In this document: positions 28,864 to 39,000 of the stretch, piece by piece
Layout of the letters: every line of letters begins with the position of its first letter
Position numbering within the stretch: the stretch's first letter is position 1
Assembly (NCBI RefSeq): GCF_009754945.1
Contig: NZ_WPIN01000002.1
Coordinates: 744,001 to 808,000, forward strand
DNA from: Spirosoma arboris
GTDB lineage: Bacteria > Bacteroidota > Bacteroidia > Cytophagales > Spirosomataceae
Reading direction: 5' to 3'
Length of the DNA stretch: 64,000 nucleotides
Made by a program: the position numbers and the translations under genes
The notes under the pieces: generated by a model
What the model saw: only the letters and a program-made list of their open reading frames with translations
What the model was told of the DNA's origin: nothing
The model's database searches: none

Positions 28864-28949
28864 CTGTTCCAGGTTTCGTGTTCCAAGTTTAGACTAATCA
28901 ATTGAGTCGATTACTCAGATGGAACTTGAAACCTGAAACTTGAAACAGT
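28864..28949. repeat. Imperfect word palindrome between TSUP and MBL genes
   Basis: CTGTTCCAGGTTTCGTGTTCC on the left pairs with GGAACTTGAAACCTGAAACT on the right (about 22 of 28 positions). Units of GTTTCAAG/GTTCCAAG repeat within each arm. It fills the 93-bp gap almost completely. Confidence 0.6.
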
Positions 28950-28954
28950 AATTC

Positions 28955-30358
28955 ATGATCATCGAACAACTATACACGGGCTGTCTGGCTCAGGGAGCTT
29001 ATTATATCGAAAGTAACGGTGAAGCCGCTATTATCGACCCACTTCGCGAAACGGCACCTTATATCCGAAAAGCGGAAAAAGCGGGTGCCAGAATCAAATA
29101 CGTTTTCGAGACACACTTCCATGCCGATTTCGTTTCGGGACATATTGATTTAGCTAAGAAAACAGGTGCTACCATCGTGTATGGCCCCAATGCAAACACA
29201 AGTTATGAGGCTTATCATGCGAAGGATGGCGAAACCTTTTCACTAGGCGACGTGACCATAAAAGTGCTGCACACGCCTGGCCATACACAGGAATCCACCA
29301 CTTATTTACTCATTGATGAAGCGGGAAAAGATCATGCTATTTTCACGGGCGATACCCTTTTCATTGGCGATGTTGGCCGCCCTGATTTAGCGATTAAAGG
29401 CGACCTAACCGAGCGCGACCTTGCCGGAATGCTCTACGATAGTCTGCATACGAAAATTATGCCCCTTGCCGATGACGTCATTGTTTATCCGGCTCACGGC
29501 GCGGGTTCGGCTTGCGGCAAAAATATGAGCAAGGAAACAACCGATAAACTCGGCAATCAGAAACGTTTCAATTATGCCCTTCGCGCTAAATCGAAGGAAG
29601 AGTTTATTGAAAAAGTCCTCGATGGACTAACAACGGCCCCAGCTTACTTTGCCGAAAATGCCCGGCTCAATAAAGAGGGTTACGAATCGATTGATCGTGT
29701 TATGCAACGCGGCAGTCAAGCACTTTCGCCCGATGCCTTCGAAACAGCGGTTAACGAAACGAGCGCACTGATTTTAGATGTTCGTGATGCCGCGGACTTT
29801 GCGAAGGGATTTATTCCCAACTCAATCAACATTGGTCTGAATGGCCAGTTTGCACCCTGGGTTGGCGCGTTGATCCTTGATTTAACCCAACCTATTGCAC
29901 TTGTTACTCCCGTAGGTCAGGAGAGCGAAACCGTTCTTCGGCTAGCCCGCGTTGGTTACGATAACTGCATTGGTTTTCTGAATGGCGGATTTGATTCCTG
30001 GCAACAAGCAGACAAAGAAGTCGACACCATTGAATCCATTTCTGCTGAGGAGTTTGCGCAACGTTGGCAGCAAAACCCTGCCATGCAAATTGTGGATGTA
30101 CGCAAACCTGTTGAGTTTGCTACCGAACACGTCAAGGATGCTGAAAATCTGCCATTAGACAATTTAAACGATCATATGGCTGCCATCAACCGCACTGAGC
30201 CGGTTTATGTACATTGTGCCGGTGGCTACCGGTCGATGGTTGCCAACTCAATCCTGAAAGCGCGCGGTTTCGATAATGTCGTGAACGTAGAAGGCGGGAT
30301 GGGAGCTATCAAAAAAACAAGCGTACCGATTGTAGTCGATACGCCTGTTTCTCATTGA
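28955..30358 (+). CDS. Persulfide dioxygenase-like MBL protein with two rhodanese domains
   Basis: 467 residues. Residues 1-240 are a metallo-beta-lactamase fold of the ETHE1 type: metal ligands in ETHFHADFVSGH (His54, His56, Asp58), LHTPGHTQE and FTGDTLFIGDVGRPDL. Two rhodanese domains follow (about 260-350 and 370-460). The second has the catalytic loop HCAGGYRS; in the first the Cys position is replaced (TPVGQE), so it is likely structural. Such fusions oxidise glutathione or other persulfides to sulfite and pass sulfane sulfur between domains. Co-directional with the TSUP gene. Cytoplasmic. Confidence 0.92.
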   Translation: MIIEQLYTGCLAQGAYYIESNGEAAIIDPLRETAPYIRKAEKAGARIKYVFETHFHADFVSGHIDLAKKTGATIVYGPNANTSYEAYHAKDGETFSLGDVTIKVLHTPGHTQESTTYLLIDEAGKDHAIFTGDTLFIGDVGRPDLAIKGDLTERDLAGMLYDSLHTKIMPLADDVIVYPAHGAGSACGKNMSKETTDKLGNQKRFNYALRAKSKEEFIEKVLDGLTTAPAYFAENARLNKEGYESIDRVMQRGSQALSPDAFETAVNETSALILDVRDAADFAKGFIPNSINIGLNGQFAPWVGALILDLTQPIALVTPVGQESETVLRLARVGYDNCIGFLNGGFDSWQQADKEVDTIESISAEEFAQRWQQNPAMQIVDVRKPVEFATEHVKDAENLPLDNLNDHMAAINRTEPVYVHCAGGYRSMVANSILKARGFDNVVNVEGGMGAIKKTSVPIVVDTPVSH

Positions 30359-30377
30359 TAATTATATTCCTACGAGA

Positions 30378-33254
30378 CTACTTCTTCTCCGGCATCAGCA
30401 CCAGCCGAATGTAGTTCGAGCCAAAATATTGATTGGCAGCCGCCTTAGTGCTTTCAACCGTTACTTTGTTGAGTTGTTCGCTTTCGTGCAGGACTTCGTC
30501 GGGAGCGTCGCCATTGTAGTACTGATTCTGGAGATAGCCGAGCCAGAATTGGTTGTCTTTCAACTGCACTTCGGTTTCCCGGCGAGTTTCGGCCTTGAAC
30601 TTAGCGATGTCGGCTGGGAGCGCGCCTTTCTGTTTAAGGTCATTGATTAGCTCCTGCGTTTTAGCAATGAGCTTATCAACGTTTTCGGGGGCACAACCGA
30701 AGTTGATGCGGAAGGTATAACGGGGCACCGGATATTTGGCGTAAGCTGCGTTGGCACCAACACCGTAAACACCACTTTCCTCTTCCCGCAGCTTTTCAAT
30801 CAACTTGATTTCAAGTACTTCGGCCAGCGCGTCTAACTGAGTAGCGGTTTCTGGCGACCAGGTGATGTCGCCTGTGTACACCAGCTGTACGGATGCTTTT
30901 GGATCAAGTCCTTTGTAAACGGTTTTGTTGATTTCGCCTTTTGGTGCGCGAATGCCCAGATCCTTGAATTTCTCAGGCTTATCGGTTGCGGGTAAACCAC
31001 CCAGATATTTTTCGACCAACGGCTTTAGCTGATCTTCCTTGAAATTACCGACGAAATAGAACGTGAAATCACCCGCATTTGCAAAGCGCTCCTGATAAAT
31101 TTGCAACGCACGATCAAGATCAATTTTATCTAAATCCTCTGGCTTGAGTGGTAATCGACGGGGGTTGTGATTGCCGAGCGTAACCGTTACCGTATCCTGA
31201 AACACGCCTTGTGGCGTTGGCGTATTAATTCGGTTTTGTAAGGCACTTCGTTGATTCGATAGAAAACCTTTTACGACATCAGGGTCTTTGCGTGGCTGGG
31301 TAAAGTAGCTATACAGCAACTGTAAAGCCGTTTCCAGATCCTTCGGCGCAGCACTACCATTGATGCCTTCGCTCAATTCACCCACATACGGAAATACACT
31401 CACCTGCTTGCCCGACAGAAATTTCCCCAACTGAATCTGATTATAAGCCCCCGTACCGCCCATAGCCGTAAGGGTAGACGAAAATCGCGCCGACTGGAAA
31501 TCCTTCAGATCATAGAGTGACGTACCGCCAAAACTGCTGGCCGAAAATAGAATCTGGTCATTCTTGAAATCCGTGGGTTTCAAGATTACCCGAACACCAT
31601 TTTTGAGTGTCCATTCTGTTACGCCGATGTCAGCTACTTTCTTTTCATTCACGACAGGCGAACCCGTTGGTTGCGTAGCCAATAGCGGACTATCGATCGT
31701 TTTGTCTTCGTAGGCTGTTAGGCCCTTCCCGGCATCATCAATGTAACTCAGAATTTGTGCTTCCGTTGGGAGTTTGGCTTTGTCTTTTTCGGGAGCCATC
31801 ACAATAACCGCCCGGTTGTCGTTGTGGATAAATTGATCGACCAGCGCATTCACTTCGGGCAGTTTGATACCGTCCTGCTCTTTTTTCAGGAAATCATAAT
31901 AGAATTCGATACTGGTATACGGCTCTTTATCCGTAAAATTCTGAACGTATTCGTTCACGAAATTGACCGACCGGGTTTTGTTCCGTTCGCTATACGCCTG
32001 CTCTACGTTGGTCATAAATTCCTGCTTAGCACGCGCTAATTCGGTAGGCGTAAAACCGAATTGTTTCACCCGAGCATTTTCATCCAAAACGGCCCGAATG
32101 GCTTTTTCTACATTACCCTCCTTAGCCACAGCAATGGATGTAAAGGCATCCAGATTACCAAGGAAATCACTGTAATTGCTATAACCGCCCAAAAACGGTG
32201 GATCGGCGCGTTGGGTTAGCTCCTGAATTCGGTTGCCCAACATGGTATTAAACAGACCACGTTTAATGCTCTCGCGAAGGTCGTTCAGGGTTTTTTCTTT
32301 GATTTCAGGGCGTTTGTAAATCACCTGCACCACCGTGTTGGGTTGTTCAGGATCAGTCACAATAACCACCTTCGTGTCTTTGTGCGCCGGAATCTCGTAT
32401 TCGGTGCGTGGTTTGGCCGGGCCGCCGTTGCGGTTTTTTACGGCTGCAATCCGTCCGAATTTTTCGCGGATAATACCTTCTACCTGCTTTATATCGAAAT
32501 CACCCACGGCAATAACCGCCATCAAATCAGGCCGATACCAATCTTTGTAATATTGACGCAGTACTTCGGGTTTGAATGTGGTCAGCACCTGTTCGGTCCC
32601 GATGGGCAGTCGTTTTGAGTACTGTGAATTATTCAGCAAAAGTGGAAAATACTTGTCGCGCATCCGCTGACCAGCACCTCGTCCAAGCCGACGTTCTTCC
32701 AGGATTACGCCCCGCTCTTTATCGACTTCAACAGGATCGATGGTGGCGTTATGCGCCCAGTCTTCCAGAATCTGAAATGCCTTCGAAAACACATTGGCCG
32801 AATCTGTTGGCACAGGCAATTGATAAACTGTTTCGTCGAAACCAGTGTACGCATTCAAATCGGCCCCGAAACGAACCCCCGCCGATTGCAGAAAATTGAC
32901 CAGTTCATTCTTTGGAAAATTCTTGGTACCGTTAAACTCCATGTGTTCCATGAAGTGCGCCAACCCCTGTTGATTATCAGTCTCCAATACCGACCCAGCC
33001 CGAATAACCAACCGCAATTCAGCGCGATTTTTCGGCTCAACATTTTTGCGGATATAATACGTCAGCCCGTTAGGTAGTTTACCTACTTTAACCGCCGGAT
33101 CGAGTGGAATAAGGGCATTAAGGTTAGGAGTTGCCGCTTGTGAGGTCGGCTTCGAAGCAGGCTTGGCAACGGTTGTCTTAGATTTAGGAACGGGTTGCGC
33201 CACTACCAGCGTAGCGCTCATGAACAAACTCAGTGAGAATGGAAAACGTACCAT
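30378..33254 (-). CDS. M16-family zinc metalloprotease (pitrilysin-like)
   Basis: 958 residues with a signal peptide (MVRFPFSLSLFMSATLVVAQ), so periplasmic or secreted. The inverted zinc motif HFMEH is His100-x-x-Glu103-His104, with the distal Glu in the RGVILEERR block about 75 residues on. Two tandem M16 halves follow: the active N-terminal half, and a C-terminal half starting near KNGVRVILKPTDFKNDQILF which has no zinc motif. This is the usual single-chain PqqL-type arrangement. It degrades peptides in the envelope. Monocistronic; convergent with the rhodanese gene, with only 19 bp between stops. Confidence 0.95.
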   Translation of the reverse strand: MVRFPFSLSLFMSATLVVAQPVPKSKTTVAKPASKPTSQAATPNLNALIPLDPAVKVGKLPNGLTYYIRKNVEPKNRAELRLVIRAGSVLETDNQQGLAHFMEHMEFNGTKNFPKNELVNFLQSAGVRFGADLNAYTGFDETVYQLPVPTDSANVFSKAFQILEDWAHNATIDPVEVDKERGVILEERRLGRGAGQRMRDKYFPLLLNNSQYSKRLPIGTEQVLTTFKPEVLRQYYKDWYRPDLMAVIAVGDFDIKQVEGIIREKFGRIAAVKNRNGGPAKPRTEYEIPAHKDTKVVIVTDPEQPNTVVQVIYKRPEIKEKTLNDLRESIKRGLFNTMLGNRIQELTQRADPPFLGGYSNYSDFLGNLDAFTSIAVAKEGNVEKAIRAVLDENARVKQFGFTPTELARAKQEFMTNVEQAYSERNKTRSVNFVNEYVQNFTDKEPYTSIEFYYDFLKKEQDGIKLPEVNALVDQFIHNDNRAVIVMAPEKDKAKLPTEAQILSYIDDAGKGLTAYEDKTIDSPLLATQPTGSPVVNEKKVADIGVTEWTLKNGVRVILKPTDFKNDQILFSASSFGGTSLYDLKDFQSARFSSTLTAMGGTGAYNQIQLGKFLSGKQVSVFPYVGELSEGINGSAAPKDLETALQLLYSYFTQPRKDPDVVKGFLSNQRSALQNRINTPTPQGVFQDTVTVTLGNHNPRRLPLKPEDLDKIDLDRALQIYQERFANAGDFTFYFVGNFKEDQLKPLVEKYLGGLPATDKPEKFKDLGIRAPKGEINKTVYKGLDPKASVQLVYTGDITWSPETATQLDALAEVLEIKLIEKLREEESGVYGVGANAAYAKYPVPRYTFRINFGCAPENVDKLIAKTQELINDLKQKGALPADIAKFKAETRRETEVQLKDNQFWLGYLQNQYYNGDAPDEVLHESEQLNKVTVESTKAAANQYFGSNYIRLVLMPEKK

Positions 33255-33327
33255 TTGGTCGTTTGAATTAGGTTATGATTTGGGGAACGAATGTACACAA
33301 CAATAACGATTGGAGAAGGCGAATCGT

Positions 33328-33723
33328 TTAATGCTTCCAGATCAGGAGAATCGTAACGGCTAGGGAGGCAAGGACTGAAAACCAGCAGATAGCGATAACC
33401 CAACGGGTTGGAATTTCCCACATGGGCGCGTGAAGCATCTCTGTTTCCTCGTCAACTTCTACGGTGCCGTAGAAATTTCGTGTACAAAAGTTATCCCAAT
33501 CGTCATAATCAACGAACTGAGCAAGCGTATCCAAAAAAGAAGCAGAGAGCACAACCGATGATTGCCAGAAGAGTTGTAATTCCTGAGCATCGACAAGCCG
33601 ATGAGTGTGTTTACGAATAAGCTCACTTAGCTGCACAAAGTCGCGGGAACGCCAATGGGACGATTGTTCCCACCGCAAGACGCGCTCGATCTGCTGTTTG
33701 AGGTTATTCGTATGCCGATTCAC
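33328..33723 (-). CDS. Small protein with C-terminal membrane anchor
   Basis: 131 residues: a helical soluble part (LKQQIERVLRWEQSSHWRSR, DFVQLSELIRKHTHRLVDAQ), an acidic loop (YGTVEVDEETEML) and one transmembrane helix at the C terminus (WVIAICWFSVLASLAVTILL). Tail-anchored-like topology with the body in the cytoplasm is inferred. It is the last gene of the minus-strand nitrate group, after a word palindrome, so it may be transcribed separately. No family recognised. Confidence 0.65.
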   Translation of the reverse strand: MNRHTNNLKQQIERVLRWEQSSHWRSRDFVQLSELIRKHTHRLVDAQELQLFWQSSVVLSASFLDTLAQFVDYDDWDNFCTRNFYGTVEVDEETEMLHAPMWEIPTRWVIAICWFSVLASLAVTILLIWKH

Positions 33724-33753
33724 ACGTTAATACTAGTAATTTTTTGGTAATAC

Positions 33754-33843
33754 TTAAAGAGTGAAAGAATGAATGAGTGAATGAGCGCAAAGCTGACGCA
33801 AGTTTTTTACGCTCTTTCACTCATTCATTCTTTCACTCTTTAA
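33754..33843. terminator. 34-bp word palindrome at the end of the nitrate-associated gene
   Basis: 33754-33787 and 33810-33843 are reverse complements with one mismatch; words are GTGAAAGAAT and GAATGAGT in tandem. The right arm overlaps the last codons and stop of the gene at 33817 (KSERMNE-stop). Acts as a hairpin on either strand. Confidence 0.7.
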
Positions 33844-34302
33844 AAACTCCCGAATAGCTCTCGGGAAATTTGCGCCTTCGTGGCCGGAGCGACTTAGCTT
33901 AACCAGTGCAAATCGCTGTAAAACATCAAGTTGCAGCCATTGCTGAATCGTTACGGGACTACACTCCCATTCCAATGCTTTCTGTAAAACCTCATTAGGT
34001 ACTTCGCCTAAACATTCCCAACTCGCATCAACTGTGCCCAGATCACTTACCTGATGATGGCATCGGGTCTGGATAAGATTGATCAGATCGAGTCGATATT
34101 GAGCAATTTCGGCGGGTGTATAACAGGGTTGCGTTGCCAATCGAGCTTTGTCATCAATGGTAAGCTTTACCCATTCTGGAAGCTTTAATTTGATGCCGCA
34201 TGTATCCAATTTGTAGCGAACAACCATCGGGATGCACCGAAGTGATTCAACAAAGTCGCTCTCAAAAGCGAAGAAAATAGGAGCTATAGCAACTGGTTTC
34301 AT
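33817..34302 (-). CDS. Nitrate reductase associated protein
   Basis: 161 residues matching the small family named for its co-occurrence with assimilatory nitrate reductase in cyanobacteria and Bacteroidota. Family blocks: FFAFESDFVESLRCIPMVVR at the start, LDTCGIKLKLPEWVKL, and CSPVTIQQWLQLDVLQRFAL near the C terminus. No signal peptide and no metal motif; the biochemical role is not known. It follows the rubredoxin gene in the nitrate cluster, but a 250-bp nested palindrome separates them. Its final eight codons are encoded by a palindrome arm, so the C terminus may be newly acquired. Confidence 0.85.
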   Translation of the reverse strand: MKPVAIAPIFFAFESDFVESLRCIPMVVRYKLDTCGIKLKLPEWVKLTIDDKARLATQPCYTPAEIAQYRLDLINLIQTRCHHQVSDLGTVDASWECLGEVPNEVLQKALEWECSPVTIQQWLQLDVLQRFALVKLSRSGHEGANFPRAIREFLKSERMNE

Positions 34303-34318
34303 AGAAAAGTATTTTTAC

Positions 34319-34535
34319 CACAGAGACACGGAGAACGCAGAGAAATCCCGGATTTAAATGATCACGATTGCCCGATTTAATCCTTACTTGATCTGGTGCG
34401 ACCCCGTTGGGGTCGAATGTTTATAGAGACTAATCCAACTATAGACATTCGACCCCAACGGGGTCGCACTCCAAAACAATCTGAATCAACGTACTCTCTA
34501 ACACGTAAATCATCTGTGTTCTCCGTGCCTCTGTG
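34319..34535. repeat. Nested double palindrome between two nitrate genes
   Basis: Outer arms 34319-34343 and 34513-34535 (CACAGAGACACGGAGAAC-type) pair at 21 of 23 positions. Inner arms 34396-34426 and 34439-34469 (GTGCGACCCCGTTGGGGTCG-type) pair at 30 of 31 positions, and each inner arm is itself a palindrome (CGACCCC GTT GGGGTCG). It could fold into a cruciform or a two-level RNA hairpin. Both words look like intergenic repeats found in many bacterial genomes. Confidence 0.8.
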
Positions 34536-34552
34536 TTTAAACAATCTATTTT

Positions 34553-36010
34553 TTAGCTTACCAACTCTACAGGTAATTCACGCAACTCAGCTTTGGGAGC
34601 GTCGCAGGTTGAACATTGATAATCGGCAGGCAACTGATCGAATCTTGTACCTGCCGGAATATTACTTCGTGTATCACCATATTGTTCATCGTAGACCGTA
34701 AAACAATGTGGGCATTGATAGATGCTTGTGGCTTTATTGGGCGCAGACTCGGTTTTCTCGGTATCAATCCGTACCGTTTCACTATCTTCTTCCTGCCGTC
34801 GGGCATTGAATTTCCGGCACAGGCGATTGAGTTGATTCGGCAAATGAAGCTTAAATAGTCCCTTTTCAAACAGTCGATACGTCCGACTATTGGGGTTAAA
34901 GTTTTCGGTAAAATAGATGTCGTAAACACTGAATAAGGCCAATTGTCCTAGCCGAAGCAACGGACGCTTGCGTACCAGAACCGAACCAAAAACTTCTGAT
35001 TTTGGTCGGGTTTGAATACCAAAACATAAGCCAAACGTTCGGGTATCGTTTTTAGCAAAGTACCGCAGAACGTAGTTTTTTAGCTCGGTTCCTTCATCCG
35101 TATGATCTTCCGTTTGCCAGGCAAGCTCGTTGGCAGCGTGGCGCACATTGATATTATGCTTACCCAGCACATACGACCAGGCCGCACGATCTTTCTCAGA
35201 AATCCCTTTAATAATGAGCGACTTCCAGGGCGTAACGCATAACTCACCGATACGGGTTTTCAGACAGAGCGCACAAATATCCAGTAGAAAAGCAATCGAA
35301 AACTGTTCGTCGCGCCGATATAAACCTAACCACGAACGCTGTCCATACCGGTTAAAGCCTTCGTAATACGGTAAGGAAAACTCCGGCAATTCGACCTCTT
35401 CAACGGCAGGTTGTGTAATAAACGACTGCGATCCCGTAATGGCCCGATAAAGTGATTCTTCATCCTGAAGCCCCACTCCTAGCATGGCTTCCTCAACCGC
35501 CTTAGCCAGTCGGCCAATATCATTGGTATAGATTAGTTCTGGCCATCGAAAAAGCGTATTCGTTTGTTTCGGTCGGACATATAGATACCAGAAATGAGGA
35601 TCGGACGAGGCAATGAAATTAAGGTTTCCGGTAAAAAACGGTGTAAAGCTCTGATTCGAATCGGAGAGGTTGACTTTTAGTCGTGGCTGATAATCAAACT
35701 GATCGAGCACGGTATGGTATTCACTTTCGCGCAACCACGCCCCCGTCCGAAAAACGTCCTCACCACAATAGGAACTGATAATATTCGGGTACTGCTCCGA
35801 ATTTAGTTCATAGGCAATCTCGTGCTGCTTCAGGTCTTTTTCCAGAAACCGCATGTCTTCATAATGCACTGTCATGAGCAGCTGCTGACGCGCCCCAAAG
35901 CGTACAGTCCGCACCTTGGCTTCATACGCCAGTTTCAGCAGCGTTTGCAACGTACCGGGCGAAACAATCCCAGCGGGCAGATTGACTTTCAGGGTATAAT
36001 AGTCGCGCAT
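34553..36010 (-). CDS. Sulfite-reductase-like protein with C-terminal rubredoxin domain
   Basis: 485 residues. The start (MRDYYTLKVNLPAGIVSPGT) resembles the ferredoxin-like half domain of nitrite/sulfite reductases, and later blocks (DIGRLAKAVEEAML, WKSLIIKGI) resemble their second repeat, but I do not see the C-x5-C and C-x3-C siroheme/4Fe-4S ligands. The last 55 residues are a rubredoxin: YQCPHC and YQCSTC supply four Cys ligands (433, 436, 466, 469). It starts five bases after the nitrate reductase stop, so translation is likely coupled. Best guess: an electron carrier for assimilatory nitrate reductase in which the reductase fold lost its siroheme. Cytoplasmic. Confidence 0.8.
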   Translation of the reverse strand: MRDYYTLKVNLPAGIVSPGTLQTLLKLAYEAKVRTVRFGARQQLLMTVHYEDMRFLEKDLKQHEIAYELNSEQYPNIISSYCGEDVFRTGAWLRESEYHTVLDQFDYQPRLKVNLSDSNQSFTPFFTGNLNFIASSDPHFWYLYVRPKQTNTLFRWPELIYTNDIGRLAKAVEEAMLGVGLQDEESLYRAITGSQSFITQPAVEEVELPEFSLPYYEGFNRYGQRSWLGLYRRDEQFSIAFLLDICALCLKTRIGELCVTPWKSLIIKGISEKDRAAWSYVLGKHNINVRHAANELAWQTEDHTDEGTELKNYVLRYFAKNDTRTFGLCFGIQTRPKSEVFGSVLVRKRPLLRLGQLALFSVYDIYFTENFNPNSRTYRLFEKGLFKLHLPNQLNRLCRKFNARRQEEDSETVRIDTEKTESAPNKATSIYQCPHCFTVYDEQYGDTRSNIPAGTRFDQLPADYQCSTCDAPKAELRELPVELVS

Positions 36011-36015
36011 GGGTT

Positions 36016-39000
36016 TTAAATAGCGAAAGAATGAAAGAGCGAAAGAGTGAATAATGCGACGGGAGCTAATCCGATTATAACGCTCTTTCGCTCTTTCATT
36101 CTTTCACTCATTATTTCTAAAATACTCCGCACCTCCGGCCTACACGAACCACACCCCGTTCCGGCACCTGTTTTCTGGCAGAGCTGCTGAAAATCGGTGC
36201 AACCAGCCTGAATGGCTCGCTCCAGATTTCCCTGACCGACGGTATTGCAGGAACACACGAGTTTGCCTTCTACTGGATCAACTTTTTTGCTGGCTCGCAG
36301 GAGTTGAAGCCGCTTATCCGACAACTCAATGCCGTTGGCAATCAGGTCGCGGAATTCGGCAAATTCGTTTTTATCGCCCACCAGAATAGCTCCAACCAGT
36401 TTATCATTGTGAACGATGCACTTTTTATAATACCGTTTCGACTTGTCGATAAAGACGATTTCCTCAAAGTTGACCCCTTGTCCGGCAGGCACCTCGCTAA
36501 TACCGATACTGCACAGGTGTAAGCCTTCCATTTTCAGAATATTCATGGATAGACTACCTCGATAGGGTTGCGAAATATCGCCCGCCAGAAAACGAGCGAC
36601 TGTTTCGGCCTGTTGTTCGGCGGCTAACGTAACACCCCACATCTGACCGTTCCACTGAGCCACTTCACCAGCCGCAAAAATATCAGGATCAGACGTTTGT
36701 AGATAATCGTTTACCACCACGCCCCGATTACAGGCAAGTCCGGCAGCACGGGCGATTTCAATGTTTGGCTCGGTTCCGATGGCCATAACAACAACCTGAC
36801 AGTCTAGCTTCCGGCCCGATTTCAGTTGAACGCCTTCTAGCCGATCGGTGCCAGCAAACGTCTGAATTTCTTCGTTGAAATAAACGTCTATGTCCCGATC
36901 CAGCAGCTCCAGATACAATAACTCGCTGGCCAGTGGGTCAAGTTGGCGCTCCATAAAACGGCCCGACCGATGAATTAGCGAAACTCGAACACCTAGTTGA
37001 CGTAGGGAAGCGGCCAGTTCCAAACCCAGTAAACCACCGCCAACCACCACGGCCTGGGGCGACTCTCTGTTCAGAAAAGGCATGAGTGAGTCCGCATCGA
37101 GCCGCGAACGCATGTTAAAAATACCAGGCAACTTCGGTACGCCTTTCGGCATAAACGCGCGACTACCTGTGCCTAGCAAAAGCTTGTCATACGAATGCTC
37201 TATGCCGTTTGTATCAACGACAATTTTAGCTTTCCGGTCAATGTGGGAGATTCCTACGCCTTTATGAACTGTGATGTTTGTTTCGGCAAACTGGTCTTCA
37301 CGCAGTTTGACGAGTTGCTCCCAAGTCTGCTCGCCACTGATGTAATCAGGAAGCAAGACGCGGTTATAAAATGGGTAAATCTCTTTGGAGAAAACATGAA
37401 TTTCATCGTCAGTATTCAAGCTTCGGTACTGATTGATAAAACCCAATCCCGCTGAACCCGCGCCAATGATAATTATCTTCTCAACGGGTTTCCGATAAGG
37501 CACGACCTCAACCGCCGAAAACTTAAAATCGGGTTCTTTCGAGCGCGGATCAACGAGCGAACTGGTCAGGTTGTTAGCTCTGTTAAGGTTACTACTGAGC
37601 ATCTTACCCCAATGCATCGGCAAAAAACATAAGCCGCGCCGAACATCGTCGGTAAGCTGTGCTTTCACCCGAACATCACCACGACGCCCCCGAACCTCAA
37701 CTAGCTGCCCATCCTGAATTCCGCGTTTTTTTGCATCCTCAGGATGAATTTGCAGGAACGGCTGCGGAATATGCTGATTCAGTTTCGCCACCCGACCCGT
37801 TTTGGTCATGGTGTGCCACTGATCGCGGATACGACCAGTGGTTAAGACAAGCGGAAAGTCATTATCTGTCGGCTCCGACGTATTTCCGTCGGGTACTGCA
37901 TGAATCTGGGCTCGTTTATTAAGCGTATAAAACTGGTTGTCTGTGAAAAGGCGTTTTGTGCCAATTGACCCCTCCGATACGTCGGACCGCCCCGGCCCCT
38001 CCCCTTGAACTAAGGGGAGAGGGGAAATACTCACGGCCCCATGCTCTGTACTTTGTGCTGCATAAGGCCACTGAACAGTCCGTTTTTCCTTCAATAGCGC
38101 ATAGCTCACGCCTGTCACATCGACGTTCGTGCCTGCTGTAATTTGAGTGTATTCCTGATATACTTCTGATGCATTGGCGTAATTGAACTCATCACCAAAG
38201 CCCATTTTCTGGGCGAAACGCCAGATGATTTCGGCATCGGGCAGGGCTTCACCGGGGGCATCGAGTACTTTTGGTAAATACGCAATTCGGCGCTCGGCGT
38301 TGGTCATGGTGCCTTCTTTTTCGAGCCAGGCAGCCGCAGGTAATACTACGTCAGCAAACTGCACGGTATCTGCCCGATTCGATACGTCCTGAACCACGAC
38401 GAAACGGGCGTTTTTTAACGCTTTTTCGGCCGCATTAACATCTGGCATACTCACCAGTGGATTGGTGTTGATAATCCAGATGGCTTTCAACCGATCATCG
38501 GCCAAGGCATCGAACATCTCTGTGGCGGTCAGACCTGGCTTAGCAGCAATCTTGACGGGGCTATTCCAGAACGCTTCGACTTCGGCGCGGTGGACGGCAT
38601 TCGTTACCTCGCGGTGAGCGGGTAATATGTTGGCCAGGCCGCCCGTTTCGCGACCACCCATTGCGTTAGGCTGACCGGTTAAAGAAAATGGCCCGTTACC
38701 TGGTTTACCAATCCGGCCTGTAATCAGATGCAGGTTAATCAGCGACAGGTTCTTGTTCACGCCCACCACCGATTGATTCAGGCCCATTGTCCAAAGCGAT
38801 AGAAATCCCTTTGAGCGACCTATCCAGTCGGTTGCGGTTTCGATACTCTCGGCAGAAACGCCACAAATTTCGGCAGCCTCTTCAACCGTACGGAGCATCA
38901 CCTGATCACGGTAGGCTAGAAAGCCATCGGCATGATTGGTAATGAACTCGTTATCGATGTAATTCTTCTCAATCAGCAATCGCCCAACTGCGTTATTCAG

